Assembly: GCA_902798105.1 (NCBI GenBank)
Contig: CADBVG010000005.1
Coordinates: forward strand, 1 to 33,421
From: an uncultured Eubacteriales bacterium
GTDB taxonomy: Bacteria > Bacillota > Clostridia > Christensenellales > Aristaeellaceae
Length of the DNA stretch: 33,421 nucleotides
Reading direction: 5' to 3'
In this document: positions 7,561 to 16,700 of the stretch, in pieces
How positions within the stretch are numbered: the stretch's first letter is position 1
Layout: each line of letters starts with the position of its first letter
The notes under the pieces: model-generated
The model's input: the letters and a program-made list of their open reading frames with translations, nothing else
Databases searched by the model: none
What the model was told of the DNA's origin: nothing
Made by a program: the position numbers and the translations under genes

Positions 7561-8358
7561 ATGCGCCATTTCTGGAACTGGGTCAAGAACGCGGACGAGA
7601 CCCGCACCCTGTTCCTGGAGGGCGTCATTGCCGAGGAGAGCTGGTTCTCCGACGAAGTGACACCCGCCATGTTCAAGGAGGAGCTCTTCGCGGGCAGCGG
7701 CCCGATCCTCCTGCACATCAATTCGCCCGGCGGCGACTGCATTGCGGCCAGCCAGATCTACACGATGCTCATGGATTACCCCCACGACATCACCGTGCAG
7801 ATCGACGGCATGGCGGCATCTGCTGCCAGCGTCATCGCCATGGCGGGCACGAAGGTGTGCATGAGCCCCACCAGTATGATGATGATCCATAATCCCTTCA
7901 CCTGCGCCATGGGTGACAGCGACGAGATGCGCAAGGCCATACAGCTGCTGGACGAGGTGAAGGAGAGCATTATCAACGCCTACGAGATCAAAACCGGTCT
8001 CAGCAGGACGAAGCTGTCGCATCTCATGGACAGTGAGACCTGGATGAACGCCCTGAAGGCGAAGGAGCTGGGCTTCTGCGACGAGGTGCTCTACACCGGT
8101 ACCGGCGGCGGCAAACCCGACGATGTGTCGGGCTTTTCTTTTGCCCGCAGGACGGCGGACGCCTGCCTGATGAACCGGGTGATCGCGTCGATGCCCAAGC
8201 CTGCGCCGGTCGCGGTTAAGCCCGAAACCGCGAAGGTCGAGCCCGAACCTACGCCGGTTGAACCGGAGCCTGAACCCACCGTCCCCGAGCCCGAACCTGA
8301 GACCGACGACCGAGTGAAAGCGGCAGACCTGGAAAAGCGTCTGGCGCTTTTGAAATGA
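7561..8358 (+). CDS. Clp-type prohead protease
   Basis: 265 residues. ClpP-like serine protease with substrate strand HINSPGGDC (52-60), nucleophile S87 in GMAASAAS and histidine H110 in MMMIHNPF. The C-terminus is a proline/glutamate repeat (EPEPTPVEPEPEPTVPEP), probably flexible. It is expected to cleave the scaffold part of the capsid protein during head maturation. AAAAGGAGG before the ATG at 7561 fixes the start; upstream in-frame codons lie inside the portal gene. Portal, protease and capsid in this order is the classic HK97-type head cassette. Confidence 0.95.
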   Translation: MRHFWNWVKNADETRTLFLEGVIAEESWFSDEVTPAMFKEELFAGSGPILLHINSPGGDCIAASQIYTMLMDYPHDITVQIDGMAASAASVIAMAGTKVCMSPTSMMMIHNPFTCAMGDSDEMRKAIQLLDEVKESIINAYEIKTGLSRTKLSHLMDSETWMNALKAKELGFCDEVLYTGTGGGKPDDVSGFSFARRTADACLMNRVIASMPKPAPVAVKPETAKVEPEPTPVEPEPEPTVPEPEPETDDRVKAADLEKRLALLK

Positions 8359-8377
8359 CGAAATGGAGGATATCGCT

Positions 8378-9574
8378 ATGAATAAGATTCTTGCTCTGCG
8401 CGAAAAGCGCGCCAACCTGTGGAATGAAACCAAGGCTTTCCTGGACAGCCATCGCGGCGAAGACGGCATGATCTCCGCCGAGGACAACGCTACCTACGAG
8501 AAGATGGAGGCGGATGTGGTCGCCCTGGGCAAGGAGATCGAGCGCCTGGAGCGCCAGGCGGCGATTGACCGTGAGCTGGACCAGCCCACCGCTTCCCCGC
8601 TGGTCTCCCGTCCCACCGCTGGGGCCGACCGGAGGCAGGGTCGCGCCTCTGACGAGTACCGCAACGCCTTCTGGGGCATGATCCGCAACCGCGCCGCCGC
8701 GCCGCAGGTGATGAACGCGCTGCAGATCGGCACCGATATCGAAGGTGGCTTTTTGGTGCCTGACGAGTACGAGCGCACCCTTGTGCAGGCGCTGGAGGAG
8801 GAGAACGTGCTCCGTTCCCTGTGCACCATCATCCAGACCAGCTCCGGCGACCGGAAGATCCCCGTCGTGGCTTCCCATGGCACCGCTTCCTGGGTGGATG
8901 AGGAAGGCGCGATCCCCGAGAGCGACGAGGTCTTCGGCCAGATCACCATCGGCGCTCACAAGGTGGCCACGATGATCAAGGTGTCCGACGAGCTGCTCCA
9001 GGACTCCGTGTTTAACATCGAGAGCTACATCGCCGCCGAGTTTGCCCGCCGCATTGGTGCCGCCGAGGAGGATGCGTTCATCAACGGCGACGGCACCGGC
9101 AAGCCCACTGGCCTGCTCCACGCCACCAACGGCGCGGGCACCGGCGTGACCACTGCCGGGGCCACCATTGCCGCCGACGAGATCATCGACCTGGTGCATT
9201 CCATCAAGAGCGTGTACCGCAAGAAGGCCACCTTCCTGATGAACGACAGCACCATCAAGGCCATCCGGAAGCTTAAGAGCATCGAAGGCCAGTACCTGTG
9301 GCAGCCCGGCCTGAAGGAAGGCCAGCCCGACATGCTGCTGAACTACCGCATCGTGACCTCTCCCTACATGCCCGAGGTGGCTGCGGGCAAGAAGGTCATC
9401 CTGTTCGGCGACTTCAAGTCCTACTGGATCGCCGACCGCCAGGGCCGTTCCTTCCAGCGCCTGAACGAGCTGTTCGCCGTCACCGGTCAGGTCGGCTTCC
9501 GCGCCACCCAGCGCGTGGATGGCCGTCTGGTGCTGCCCGAGGCCATGAAGTGCCTGGCTGTCAAGGGCGCTTGA
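8378..9574 (+). CDS. Major capsid protein (HK97 fold)
   Basis: 398 residues. The first 80-110 residues are charged and helical (LREKRANLWNETKAFLDSHR), the scaffold-like delta domain removed by the protease. The remainder is the HK97 fold: TDIEGGFLVPDEYERTL, VASHGTASWVDEEGAIPESD, FINGDGTGKPTGLL and FRATQRVDGRLVLPEAMK. The ATG at 8363 lies inside the ribosome site itself (ATGGAGGA), so the start is the ATG at 8378. Codon use is highly biased, as expected for an abundant protein. A perfect hairpin follows the stop. Confidence 0.97.
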   Translation: MNKILALREKRANLWNETKAFLDSHRGEDGMISAEDNATYEKMEADVVALGKEIERLERQAAIDRELDQPTASPLVSRPTAGADRRQGRASDEYRNAFWGMIRNRAAAPQVMNALQIGTDIEGGFLVPDEYERTLVQALEEENVLRSLCTIIQTSSGDRKIPVVASHGTASWVDEEGAIPESDEVFGQITIGAHKVATMIKVSDELLQDSVFNIESYIAAEFARRIGAAEEDAFINGDGTGKPTGLLHATNGAGTGVTTAGATIAADEIIDLVHSIKSVYRKKATFLMNDSTIKAIRKLKSIEGQYLWQPGLKEGQPDMLLNYRIVTSPYMPEVAAGKKVILFGDFKSYWIADRQGRSFQRLNELFAVTGQVGFRATQRVDGRLVLPEAMKCLAVKGA

Positions 9575-9586
9575 TCGTTCTCCTGT

Positions 9587-9614
9587 GGGAGCTGCCTGCT
9601 TAATGGCAGCTCCC
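9587..9614 (+). terminator. Hairpin after the capsid gene (attenuator or RNA-stability element)
   Basis: GGGAGCTGCC and GGCAGCTCCC form a perfect 10-bp stem with an 8-base loop, 12 bases after the capsid stop. There is no immediate T run, so partial termination or transcript protection is more likely than full termination. Confidence 0.65.
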
Positions 9615-9636
9615 GCTTCCAATGGAGGTGTTTTTT

Positions 9637-9924
9637 ATGTCTGATGCTCACAATACCAGGAACTATTTTGCCCACGGCGGCAGCGAGCTTGTCATCGGCG
9701 GGCGGCTGACCTTCCTGCCGGGCGCAAGCGTGGAAGGTGCGGACGGCTTGTTCGACCTGCCCGATCCACCCGCAGGCAGCGGTGTGGCGCAGCTTCCCGC
9801 GCTGCCTGACAGCGAGGCGTCCACCGTGACCGCGCTGAGGCAGGATTACAACAATCTGCTGGCGGCGCTGCGCACTGCCGGTCTCATGGCTTCCGCGCCT
9901 GCGGACGGGGGCGGTGATGGGTAA
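9637..9924 (+). CDS. Head fibre/decoration-like protein
   Basis: 95 residues: TRNYFAHGGSELVIGGRLTF, then PGASVEGADGLFDLP and a helical end TALRQDYNNLLAALRTAGLM. Short proteins with this beginning are found after the capsid gene in many clostridial siphophages, where they are named head fibre proteins. GGAGG at 9624-9628 serves the ATG at 9637; the ATG at 9622 is part of that site. It probably decorates the capsid surface. Assignment rests on pattern and position. Confidence 0.65.
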   Translation: MSDAHNTRNYFAHGGSELVIGGRLTFLPGASVEGADGLFDLPDPPAGSGVAQLPALPDSEASTVTALRQDYNNLLAALRTAGLMASAPADGGGDG

Positions 9925-10235
9925 TGATCGTCACCGTCGATGAGGTGAAAACCCATTTGCGCATCCAGCACGACGAGGAGGACGACTACATCGCCGGGCT
10001 GATCGCCCAGGCGCAGACGGCTGCAGAAGACTACTGCCGGGTATCGTTTGAGCCCGAGCCCGACGAGGAAGGCAATGTGCCCGAAGTCCCGCAGCCCGTC
10101 AGACTGGCCGTCATCCTCATGACCAGCTTCTACTACGAGAACCGGGACATTCCCGACATGACCACCTACAAGGCCACGCGCATGGCCTTCGACAGCCTGC
10201 TGTACCCCTACCGCGACCCGGAGAAGATGTTCTGA
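9924..10235 (+). CDS. Head-tail connector (gp6-like, DNA packaging protein)
   Basis: 103 residues. The opening MIVTVDEVKTHLRIQHDEED and the helix YIAGLIAQAQTAAEDYC are the hallmark of the gp6-like connector family, whose ring sits under the portal. The middle LAVILMTSFYYENRD is the second conserved helix. The start codon shares one base with the preceding stop codon, so translation is coupled. Confidence 0.92.
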   Translation: MIVTVDEVKTHLRIQHDEEDDYIAGLIAQAQTAAEDYCRVSFEPEPDEEGNVPEVPQPVRLAVILMTSFYYENRDIPDMTTYKATRMAFDSLLYPYRDPEKMF

Positions 10236-10250
10236 TGGAGGTGAGATGCC

Positions 10251-10610
10251 TTGCGAGGATACAAAAACTTTGAAGGCAATCCGCATCCCGGGGATCTGAA
10301 GCACATGATCGAGATCGGCTACACCGTCAACGAGGTAAACGCCAACGGCTACCCGGAGCCCAGGGACGTGGTGCTCTGTCGGGTGTGGGCATCCGCCACG
10401 GATGCCGGTAACCAGCATTACCGCTCTGCCGATGTCATGAACACCGAGGCGGTGGTGAACTTCACGATCCGGTGGCGCTCCGATGTGAAACCCGGCATGT
10501 GGGTGCGGTTCGAGGATGAAAAGTGGGACATCTCCACGCTGGGCGTGTACGGTTTTTCCCACAATTACCTCGGCCTGAAGGCCAGCATCGCAAAGGGCGT
10601 GAGCGGATGA
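10251..10610 (+). CDS. Phage head closure/head-tail adaptor protein
   Basis: 119 residues of the head-tail joining family: HPGDLKHMIEIGYTVNEVNA at the start, then VVLCRVWASATDAGN and FTIRWRSDVKPGMWVRFEDE. It seals the connector before the tail docks. The start is a TTG at 10251: GGAGGTG at 10237-10243 lies seven bases upstream, and the nearby ATG at 10245 is in another frame. The stop overlaps the next start (ATGA). Confidence 0.9.
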   Translation: MRGYKNFEGNPHPGDLKHMIEIGYTVNEVNANGYPEPRDVVLCRVWASATDAGNQHYRSADVMNTEAVVNFTIRWRSDVKPGMWVRFEDEKWDISTLGVYGFSHNYLGLKASIAKGVSG

Positions 10611-10972
10611 AGCAGGTACAGGAAGCCCTCACAAACATCGGCATCCCGGTCATGGCGGGTATCTGGCGGGCTACCACTGAGAATCAGAACCCGCCGCCTC
10701 AGTACGTCGTGTACTCTTCCACCACCACGGAGGCGGAGCACTACGACGATCATGTTCGCGCTCTGCGCACCTATGTTTACCTGAACCTGTGGAGCGACAT
10801 CGACCCCACAGAGATGGCGGAGACCATCCGGCAGGCGATGTTCGGCTATGGCTTTGGGATGCTGGAGGAGTCGGACAAGGGTTACAATCACCCCGCGTAT
10901 GACCCGCCCACCAAGACCTACACGGTGCAGTGGACATGGGTGTGGTTTGAGGAGGTCGACTATGGCCGTTGA
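10607..10972 (+). CDS. Tail completion/tail terminator-like protein
   Basis: 121 residues, coupled to the head closure gene by an ATGA overlap. MKQVQEALTNIGIPVMAGIW and QYVVYSSTTTEAEHYDDH resemble small tail-completion proteins found here in siphophages. It ends VQWTWVWFEEVDY. Position between the head closure and gp10-like genes supports a neck or tail-terminator role. The precise family is not certain. Confidence 0.7.
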   Translation: MKQVQEALTNIGIPVMAGIWRATTENQNPPPQYVVYSSTTTEAEHYDDHVRALRTYVYLNLWSDIDPTEMAETIRQAMFGYGFGMLEESDKGYNHPAYDPPTKTYTVQWTWVWFEEVDYGR

Positions 10973-11375
10973 GTTGACTGGTTTCTCCGAGCTGATCGCT
11001 GATCTGGCGGGCATGGCGGCTGACCTGGACAACGGCCCCAGCGTAGACCGGGCCCTTCAGGCTGGTGCCGTCCCGGTTGAGCAGCAGATGCTGGCCAATG
11101 CCTCCAGCGACCCGAAGATCATCACGGGAGCGCTGCATGGTTCCATTCACACCTCTAAGGTGAAGGCCCGAGGCGGAGGCGGCAAGCAGGTGACCATAGG
11201 CGTTCATGTCAAGGAGAAGAGCGCCTACTACAGCAACCCGGTGGAGTACGGCCACGGAGGCCCGGGGCCCGCTCCGCCACACCCCTTTGTGCGCCCGGCA
11301 TTCGACGCTCGGGCGGAGGACGCATACGGAGAGATTCGCCGTGTGCTGGAAGATGAAATATCCAAACGACCCTGA
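10962..11375 (+). CDS. HK97 gp10-like tail/neck protein
   Basis: 137 residues. Helical start ELTGFSELIADLAGMAADLD, then TGALHGSIHTSKV, a basic glycine-rich turn, and the conserved VEYGHGGPGPAPPHPFVRPA, which is the signature of the HK97 gp10 family. GAGGAGG lies inside the preceding gene, which it overlaps by 11 bases. These proteins link the head completion ring to the tail tube. Confidence 0.9.
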   Translation: MAVELTGFSELIADLAGMAADLDNGPSVDRALQAGAVPVEQQMLANASSDPKIITGALHGSIHTSKVKARGGGGKQVTIGVHVKEKSAYYSNPVEYGHGGPGPAPPHPFVRPAFDARAEDAYGEIRRVLEDEISKRP

Positions 11376-11392
11376 ATAAGGAGGAGAGCATT

Positions 11393-12004
11393 ATGGCTAA
11401 TCCCGCTGCTTCCCCGACTGTGTCCAGCACGGTCGGTCTGAAGAACATGGTGATCGCCGAGCTGGTCACCGACACCGAAGAGACCCTGACCTATGGCGAC
11501 CTGCAGCTGGTGGCTGGTGCGATTGAGGCTTCCATCGAGCCTCAGAATGCCGACCCGGACGTGCAGTACGCGGATGACGTGGAATTCGACGTCCTGTATC
11601 CCGATCCCGAGCTCACCTTCAAGACGAAGATGGCGGACATTCCGCTGACCATCCAAGAGAAGGTGTTCGGCAACAAGCTGGACGACAATGGCGTCCTGAT
11701 CCGCAGCGCCACCGACACGCCGCCCTACTACGCGGTGGGCTTCATGTCCGAGAAGTCCAATCACAAGTTCCGCTATGTGTGGCTTTACAAGGTTCGCGCC
11801 ACGCCGCTGACCGAGAATTACGCCACCAAGGAGGGCACCAAGGTGACCCGGCAGACCGGCGAGATCCAGTGGACGGCCATCAAGCGGACGCACGACGGTC
11901 AGTACCAGGCGGTGGCTGACGAGGACGAGAACGGCTTCACGGCAGAGAAGGCCGCAACCTTCCTGCAGTCCGTGTATGCGCCGACCTTCACGCCGACTCC
12001 GTGA
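11393..12004 (+). CDS. Major tail tube protein (phi13 type)
   Basis: 203 residues. TVGLKNMVIAELVTDTEETL opens a phi13-type major tail protein; other typical parts are DVEFDVLYPDPELTF, AVGFMSEKSNHKFRYVWLY and RQTGEIQWTAIKR. It polymerises into the tail tube. It has a strong AAGGAGGAG ribosome site and highly biased codon use. It is followed at once by a terminator-like hairpin, as after the capsid gene. Confidence 0.93.
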   Translation: MANPAASPTVSSTVGLKNMVIAELVTDTEETLTYGDLQLVAGAIEASIEPQNADPDVQYADDVEFDVLYPDPELTFKTKMADIPLTIQEKVFGNKLDDNGVLIRSATDTPPYYAVGFMSEKSNHKFRYVWLYKVRATPLTENYATKEGTKVTRQTGEIQWTAIKRTHDGQYQAVADEDENGFTAEKAATFLQSVYAPTFTPTP

Positions 12005-12026
12005 TGAGTCATCACCCGACCAGTAT

Positions 12027-12061
12027 GCTGCCGCAGGCTAAGGCTTGCGGCAGCGCTTTTT
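12027..12061 (+). terminator. Terminator-like hairpin after the major tail gene
   Basis: GCTGCCGCA pairs with TGCGGCAGC (9 bp, extendable), followed by GCTTTTT. Downstream genes have no separate promoter in sight, so read-through is expected and this may set expression of the tube gene above its followers. Confidence 0.75.
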
Positions 12062-12077
12062 CAGGAGGATAGCGATT

Positions 12078-12431
12078 ATGATAACTTGTACGCTCGGCGA
12101 TAAGAAATATACCGTGGACTTCGTCTCCGGTCGCGCTCTCCGGGAGATCGAGCCTGCTGCGAAGATGTACACCCGCATCTCGGCGATGTCAGAGGCGGCG
12201 GTCAAAGGCGAGACCCTGGACAACCCGGACGGCCTGACGATCCCCGACGCGATGGATGTGCTGATCCGCTGGTTCTGCCTGCTGTTCAACAACCAGTTCA
12301 CGCCGGACGATGTGCTGGACAACTATCCCGTGGACAGGCTGATGCATGACATCGTCATCGCGCTGTTTGCGGTGCAGGCCCAGACCACGGACGTGTTGTC
12401 ATCTTTCCCTACGACGGCAGCGGAGGACTGA
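12078..12431 (+). CDS. Tail assembly chaperone, short form (gpG-like)
   Basis: 117 residues. MITCTLGDKKYTVDFVSGRA and the acidic helical end (VIALFAVQAQTTDVLSSF) fit the G-type chaperone that holds the tape measure during tail assembly. AGGAGG at 12063-12068 serves the ATG at 12078. Near its 3' end is the slippery heptamer TTTCCCT, where a fraction of ribosomes move to the -1 frame to make the GT form. Position between major tail and tape measure genes is diagnostic. Confidence 0.88.
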   Translation: MITCTLGDKKYTVDFVSGRALREIEPAAKMYTRISAMSEAAVKGETLDNPDGLTIPDAMDVLIRWFCLLFNNQFTPDDVLDNYPVDRLMHDIVIALFAVQAQTTDVLSSFPTTAAED

Positions 12432-12643
12432 CGCCTCCTGAAGGCGACAGGCTCACGCTGCATGACTTCATCTATTCCACTTACAACTCCCTGCTGGATG
12501 CCGGGTGGCGCATGCAGGAGATCGACCAGATGGACATGCTCGGCTTTTTGAAGGTGCGGGCATGGAATTCCAACCGGGCGAAGGAGCGGGCCGCGCCGAA
12601 AGCCCGATACATCGATGAGGTGTGGCCGGGCTTGAAGCCATGA
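12078..12643 (+). CDS. Tail assembly chaperone, frameshifted long form (gpGT-like)
   Basis: At TTTCCCT (12404-12410) the zero-frame codons TTC CCT can re-pair in the -1 frame as TTT CCC. Translation then continues from TAC at 12410 to a TGA at 12641-12643, adding about 77 residues (DGSGGLTPPEGDRLTLHDFI ... DEVWPGLKP). This region has no good start of its own, has clear coding character and would otherwise be unexplained. The predicted fusion has about 188 residues. A T domain containing a helical WRMQEIDQMDMLGFLKVRAW segment fits the part that recruits the tail tube subunit. Confidence 0.88.
12404..12410 (+). promoter_or_regulatory. Programmed -1 ribosomal frameshift site TTTCCCT
   Basis: Perfect X-XXY-YYZ heptamer in the correct phase relative to the ATG at 12078, 20 bases before the zero-frame stop. 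The -1 frame downstream is open for about 230 bases. Confidence 0.88.
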
Positions 12644-12691
12644 ATATACTGTATTACGACAGCGTTCGGGATAGAAAAACCTAAATCAAGC

Positions 12692-12720
12692 TTGTACACG
12701 TCATTACGATTTGGTATAAT
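12692..12720 (+). promoter_or_regulatory. Promoter of the hydrolase cargo gene
   Basis: TTGTAC (weak -35) lies 17 bases before TATAAT at 12715-12720. TG precedes the -10 (TGGTATAAT), giving an extended -10 element. It lies 34 bases upstream of the hydrolase ATG, in the short gap after gpGT. The A/T-rich composition differs from the flanking phage genes. Confidence 0.75.
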
Positions 12721-12753
12721 ATAGGTGCAATCAAAAGAAGGAGGGTACTCATT

Positions 12754-13632
12754 ATGAAGAAGATTCTTTCTCTGATGCTTGTTCTCATTCTGGTTCTGTG
12801 CTGTGCCGCCTTTGCTGAAGATGCCGGATACGAAGAAACCGTCGTCACAATCGCAGGAGCGGACTACGACATTCCCGCCACTGTTTGTATGCCCACTGGT
12901 GAAGGGCCGTTCCCAGCTGTCGTGATGCTCCACGGCACGGGCTCAACTCGTGACGAAGCAGGTAATGGTTATCTGTACGCTGCTCCTGTGCTAGCTGAGA
13001 AGTATGGCATTGCTACTATCCGCATTGACTTCCCCGGAAACGGTGATAGCACGGCGGACTATATGCAGTATAACTTCAAGTCTGCGGTTGCGGACGCAAA
13101 AGCCGCTGCAGACTACATGGCTGGTCAGGAAAACATAAATGGCGATGCCATCGGTGTGATGGGTTGGAGTCAAGGCGGTACCGACGCCTTGCTGGCCTGC
13201 GCCTGGGAGCCGGAGACCTTCAAGTCCATCGTTACCTGGGCTGGCGCACCTGACATGATGCTGGACGGCTTTTTCTCTGAGGAAGATTACGCCGAGGCAA
13301 AGGAGAACGGCTTCTTCGTGATGGAGTTTGACTGGCGCGACAGTCTGAACGTAAGCCTCCAGTGGTGCGACGATGTCGCTAACACCGATGTGCTGGGTGA
13401 ATTTTCCAATGGTTATACCGGCCCCGTGCTGGCTATCGCAGGTACGAATGATGATACTGTTGATCCCGAGTGGAGCGAAAAGATCGTTGCTGCCAGCAAC
13501 AACAAAAAGTCAGCTACCTACTTCATCGAAGGAATGGATCATACCTTCAATGTATTCGCGGAAGAAGATCTGCATTCCCTGTATGATGCCGTTGATGCCA
13601 CAGGTGCATTTTTTGCGGATACCCTGGGCTAA
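12754..13632 (+). CDS. Secreted alpha/beta hydrolase (dienelactone-hydrolase-like), prophage cargo
   Basis: 292 residues. A Sec signal peptide (MKKILSLMLVLILVLCCAAF) with likely cleavage after AFA at about residue 21. The mature enzyme is an alpha/beta hydrolase: oxyanion strand VVMLHGTG (H60-G61), nucleophile elbow GWSQGG (S139), acid in AGTNDDTVDP (around D234-D237) and histidine H263 in GMDHTFNVF. Substrate is unknown; esters or acyl groups in the cell envelope or diet are possible. It has its own promoter, an AGGAGGG site and a terminator, and its codon use is less G/C-ending than its neighbours. It is not a structural gene and interrupts the chaperone-tape measure pair, so it is a lysogenic-conversion candidate. 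Confidence 0.9.
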   Translation: MKKILSLMLVLILVLCCAAFAEDAGYEETVVTIAGADYDIPATVCMPTGEGPFPAVVMLHGTGSTRDEAGNGYLYAAPVLAEKYGIATIRIDFPGNGDSTADYMQYNFKSAVADAKAAADYMAGQENINGDAIGVMGWSQGGTDALLACAWEPETFKSIVTWAGAPDMMLDGFFSEEDYAEAKENGFFVMEFDWRDSLNVSLQWCDDVANTDVLGEFSNGYTGPVLAIAGTNDDTVDPEWSEKIVAASNNKKSATYFIEGMDHTFNVFAEEDLHSLYDAVDATGAFFADTLG

Positions 13633-13659
13633 TTACAAGTAATCAACCCTGGCGAAAAG

Positions 13660-13684
13660 AGAGACTGGAGACAGTCTCTTTTTT
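13660..13684 (+). terminator. Rho-independent terminator of the hydrolase unit
   Basis: AGAGACTG, loop GAGA, CAGTCTCT, then TTTTT. It closes the cargo unit 27 bases after the hydrolase stop and just before the tape measure ribosome site. Confidence 0.88.
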
Positions 13685-13710
13685 CGTGCCTTTTTAAAGA
13701 GGTGATCTCC

Positions 13711-16700
13711 ATGGCAGAAGTGCTGCGCGATCTTGTCGTCTCGCTGTCGCTGAGGACGGACAATTTCTCCCGAAACATCAATTCCATCAACCGTCAGATC
13801 CGCGAGGCGGAGAGCGCCTTCCGGCTGGCTGGAGCGGGTATTGACAATTTCGGCAACACGACGGCGGGCATGTCCAGCCGCCTGTCCATGCTGCAGACTA
13901 ACCTGGGCCATCAGCGGGATGTTGTATCCCAGTATGAACGGGCTCTTGCTTCCGCCAACACTCGCCTGCAGGAGAGCCACGCCCGGTATCAGCAGTACTC
14001 ACAGCGCCTGACTGAAGCCCGGCAGCGTCATACGGAGTTGGCGGATAGTATTCGCACTCATGAGAATGAGCTCCGTGTACTGAAGGATGAAGGCCACGAG
14101 AATACCATCGCCTACGCGGAAGCGGAAGCTCAGCTGGAGGGGCTTAGGCAGGAATACGCTGCCAGCGGCGACGAGGTGAAGAAGCTCGAAGGCCAGTGCA
14201 CCTCCCTGCAGAGGGCCATGCAGCGCGATGCGGACGCCGTCTCCCGGGCACAAACCGAGCTCAACAATGCCCGGGCCACGGTGCGCGAGACGGAAGCGGA
14301 GATCCGCAGGCTGACACAGCAGCTGCAGATATCCCGTTCTGCATGGACACAGGCGGGCGCTGCCCTGACGGCCTTCTCCACTAAGCTGACGGCTATTGGC
14401 AAGAGCGCCACCGCTCTGGGCAGGCGTATGACGGTCATGATCACCACGCCCATTGTGACGATGGGCAAAAAGATCGTGCAGGCCAGCCTGGACTTCGAGT
14501 CTTCGTTTGCCTATGTGCGCAAGACTGTCCAGGCGACGGAAGAGCAGTATGATCAGCTGGCGGCGGCATCAAAGCGGCTGTCCACTCAGATCGCCACCTC
14601 CACTACGGACATCAATCACGTCATGTCCACGGGTGGTCAGCTGGGCATCGCCACGGAGCACATCGAGGAGTTCTCCCGCGTCATGATCGACCTGGCGAAC
14701 AGCAGCACCGACCTGGACGCAGATACAGCCGCGACGTCGCTGGCGAAGTTCGCCAACATCATGGGCACCGACCAGTCGCTGTTCAGGAACATCGGCTCGA
14801 CGGTCGCCGAGCTGGGTAACAACTTTGCCACCACCGAGGAGCCCATTGTCACCATGGCCATGCGCATTGCCGGTGCCGGTAAGCAGATCGGCCTGACGGA
14901 GCCCCAGGTGCTGGGGCTGGCTGCCGCGCTGTCTTCAGTCGGCATACAGGCCCAGGCGGGCGGTTCCTCCATGTCCAAGGCCCTCATCAATATGGAGGTT
15001 GCTGCCAAGACCGGCGGCGACGCCTTGAAGGACTTTGCCATGGTCAGCGGGCTGACAGAGAAGGAATTCGTCGAGCAGTGGGAAAACGACCCGGTTCAGG
15101 TGTTCCAGAAGTTCATCGAGGGCTTGGGAAGGATGGACGACGAAGGCGCGTCCGCCGTCAAGACCCTGAACGACATCGGCATCTCCGAGATACGTTTGCG
15201 CGACACACTGCTTCGCGCCACCAATGCCAGTGAGCTGTTTTCCAACGCCCAGAAGATGGCCACCCAAGCATGGAAGGACAACACCGCGCTGGAAACCATG
15301 GCGTCCAAGCGCTATGCCACGCTCCAGAGCAGACTCACCAACCTGAAGAACCGCGCCGTTCTGTTTGCTCAGACCCTGGGCGATGATCTCCGCCCCACCA
15401 TTGAGCGGGTCATGGAGAGTGTAGGCAAGTTCATCGACCGGCTGCAGAACATGGATCAGGGACAGAGGCTCCAGATTGCGCGGTTCGCGGCCCTCGCCGC
15501 TGCCGCCGGGCCGGTGATCCTGATCTTCGGACGGTTGGCGACGGGGCTCGGCAAGCTGACCGGTTGGCTGGGCACCTTCTGTACCGCTGTCGGCAAAGCC
15601 GGTGGCGGGATGTCCGGTCTGCTCACCGTATTGGCGAAGTCTCCCGCCGTGTGGCTGGCCGTCGGCGCGGCTGTAGTGTATGGTGTTGCCAAGCTGTGGG
15701 ACTGGGTCTCCGGGGCGAAGATGGCCCGGGAGGCCACGCAGGCGCTCATCGATACGGCAAATGAATGGAAGAATACCGCTGCCGACACATTCTATGGAAG
15801 GAGCGGCGCTGGGCTGTCCTTCTTCGGCATGTCCGAGGACGACTTCAAGAATGACGACACCGCAAAGAGCGCCCGGGCCTGGATGACCGGCCTGATCGAC
15901 GTCTGGACGGACGGCAAGGGCGAAACCAATGAGATCGTCAGGGAATGGACGGATTCCTGGAAAGCCCTGACGGAGTCCACCCGCACCGAGCTTCAGGCGC
16001 TGCAAGGCGCAGCGAAAGATGCCGGGTACACCGGCGTGTCCGAGCAGATTCAGGCGGACATCGACAGCCTCGACAGCATGGACAGGGAGATCGAATCCCT
16101 GCTGAAGAAGCGCCAGAACGGGTACCTGACCGATGACGAGAAAATCCGCCTGCAGGAGCTTATCGACAACCGGGAAGCTATCATCGTCAAGTACAAACTT
16201 CAGCCAGACAGCGAGACCGAGGGTTTCCAGACCATTCTCGACAAAGTGGAGGCCGAGGTCGCCCGGGCCCAGGCCCGTGGTCAGCAGGATGCGGATGTGT
16301 CCGTGTACCAGAACGCCATGGTCGCCGCTGCCCAGGGGCTGGCTGCGATCAATTCGGAGGTCGACGCCCAGTATGACAGCGAGTACGCCCTGATCCAGCT
16401 CATGGAGGATGGCGCGGAGAAACAGGCTGCGCTGAACGACCTGAACACCAGCTACAACGAGCGCCGTCTTGCCGCTACCCAGGAATACGCCCAGACGCTG
16501 GCGCAGCTGGTCAATCCCGTGTGGAACGACGAAGGCATGCAGCAGACCGGCGACACGCTGGCCGACCTTGCCGGGAAGCTCACCGCTTACGACGCCGCCG
16601 TCAAGACTTACGGCGAGGATTCCTATCAGGCGGCGCAGGCGCTGGACGCCGTGAAGAGCGCAGCGACCGGTTTGGATGAGGGCAGTCTCACCGAATATGC

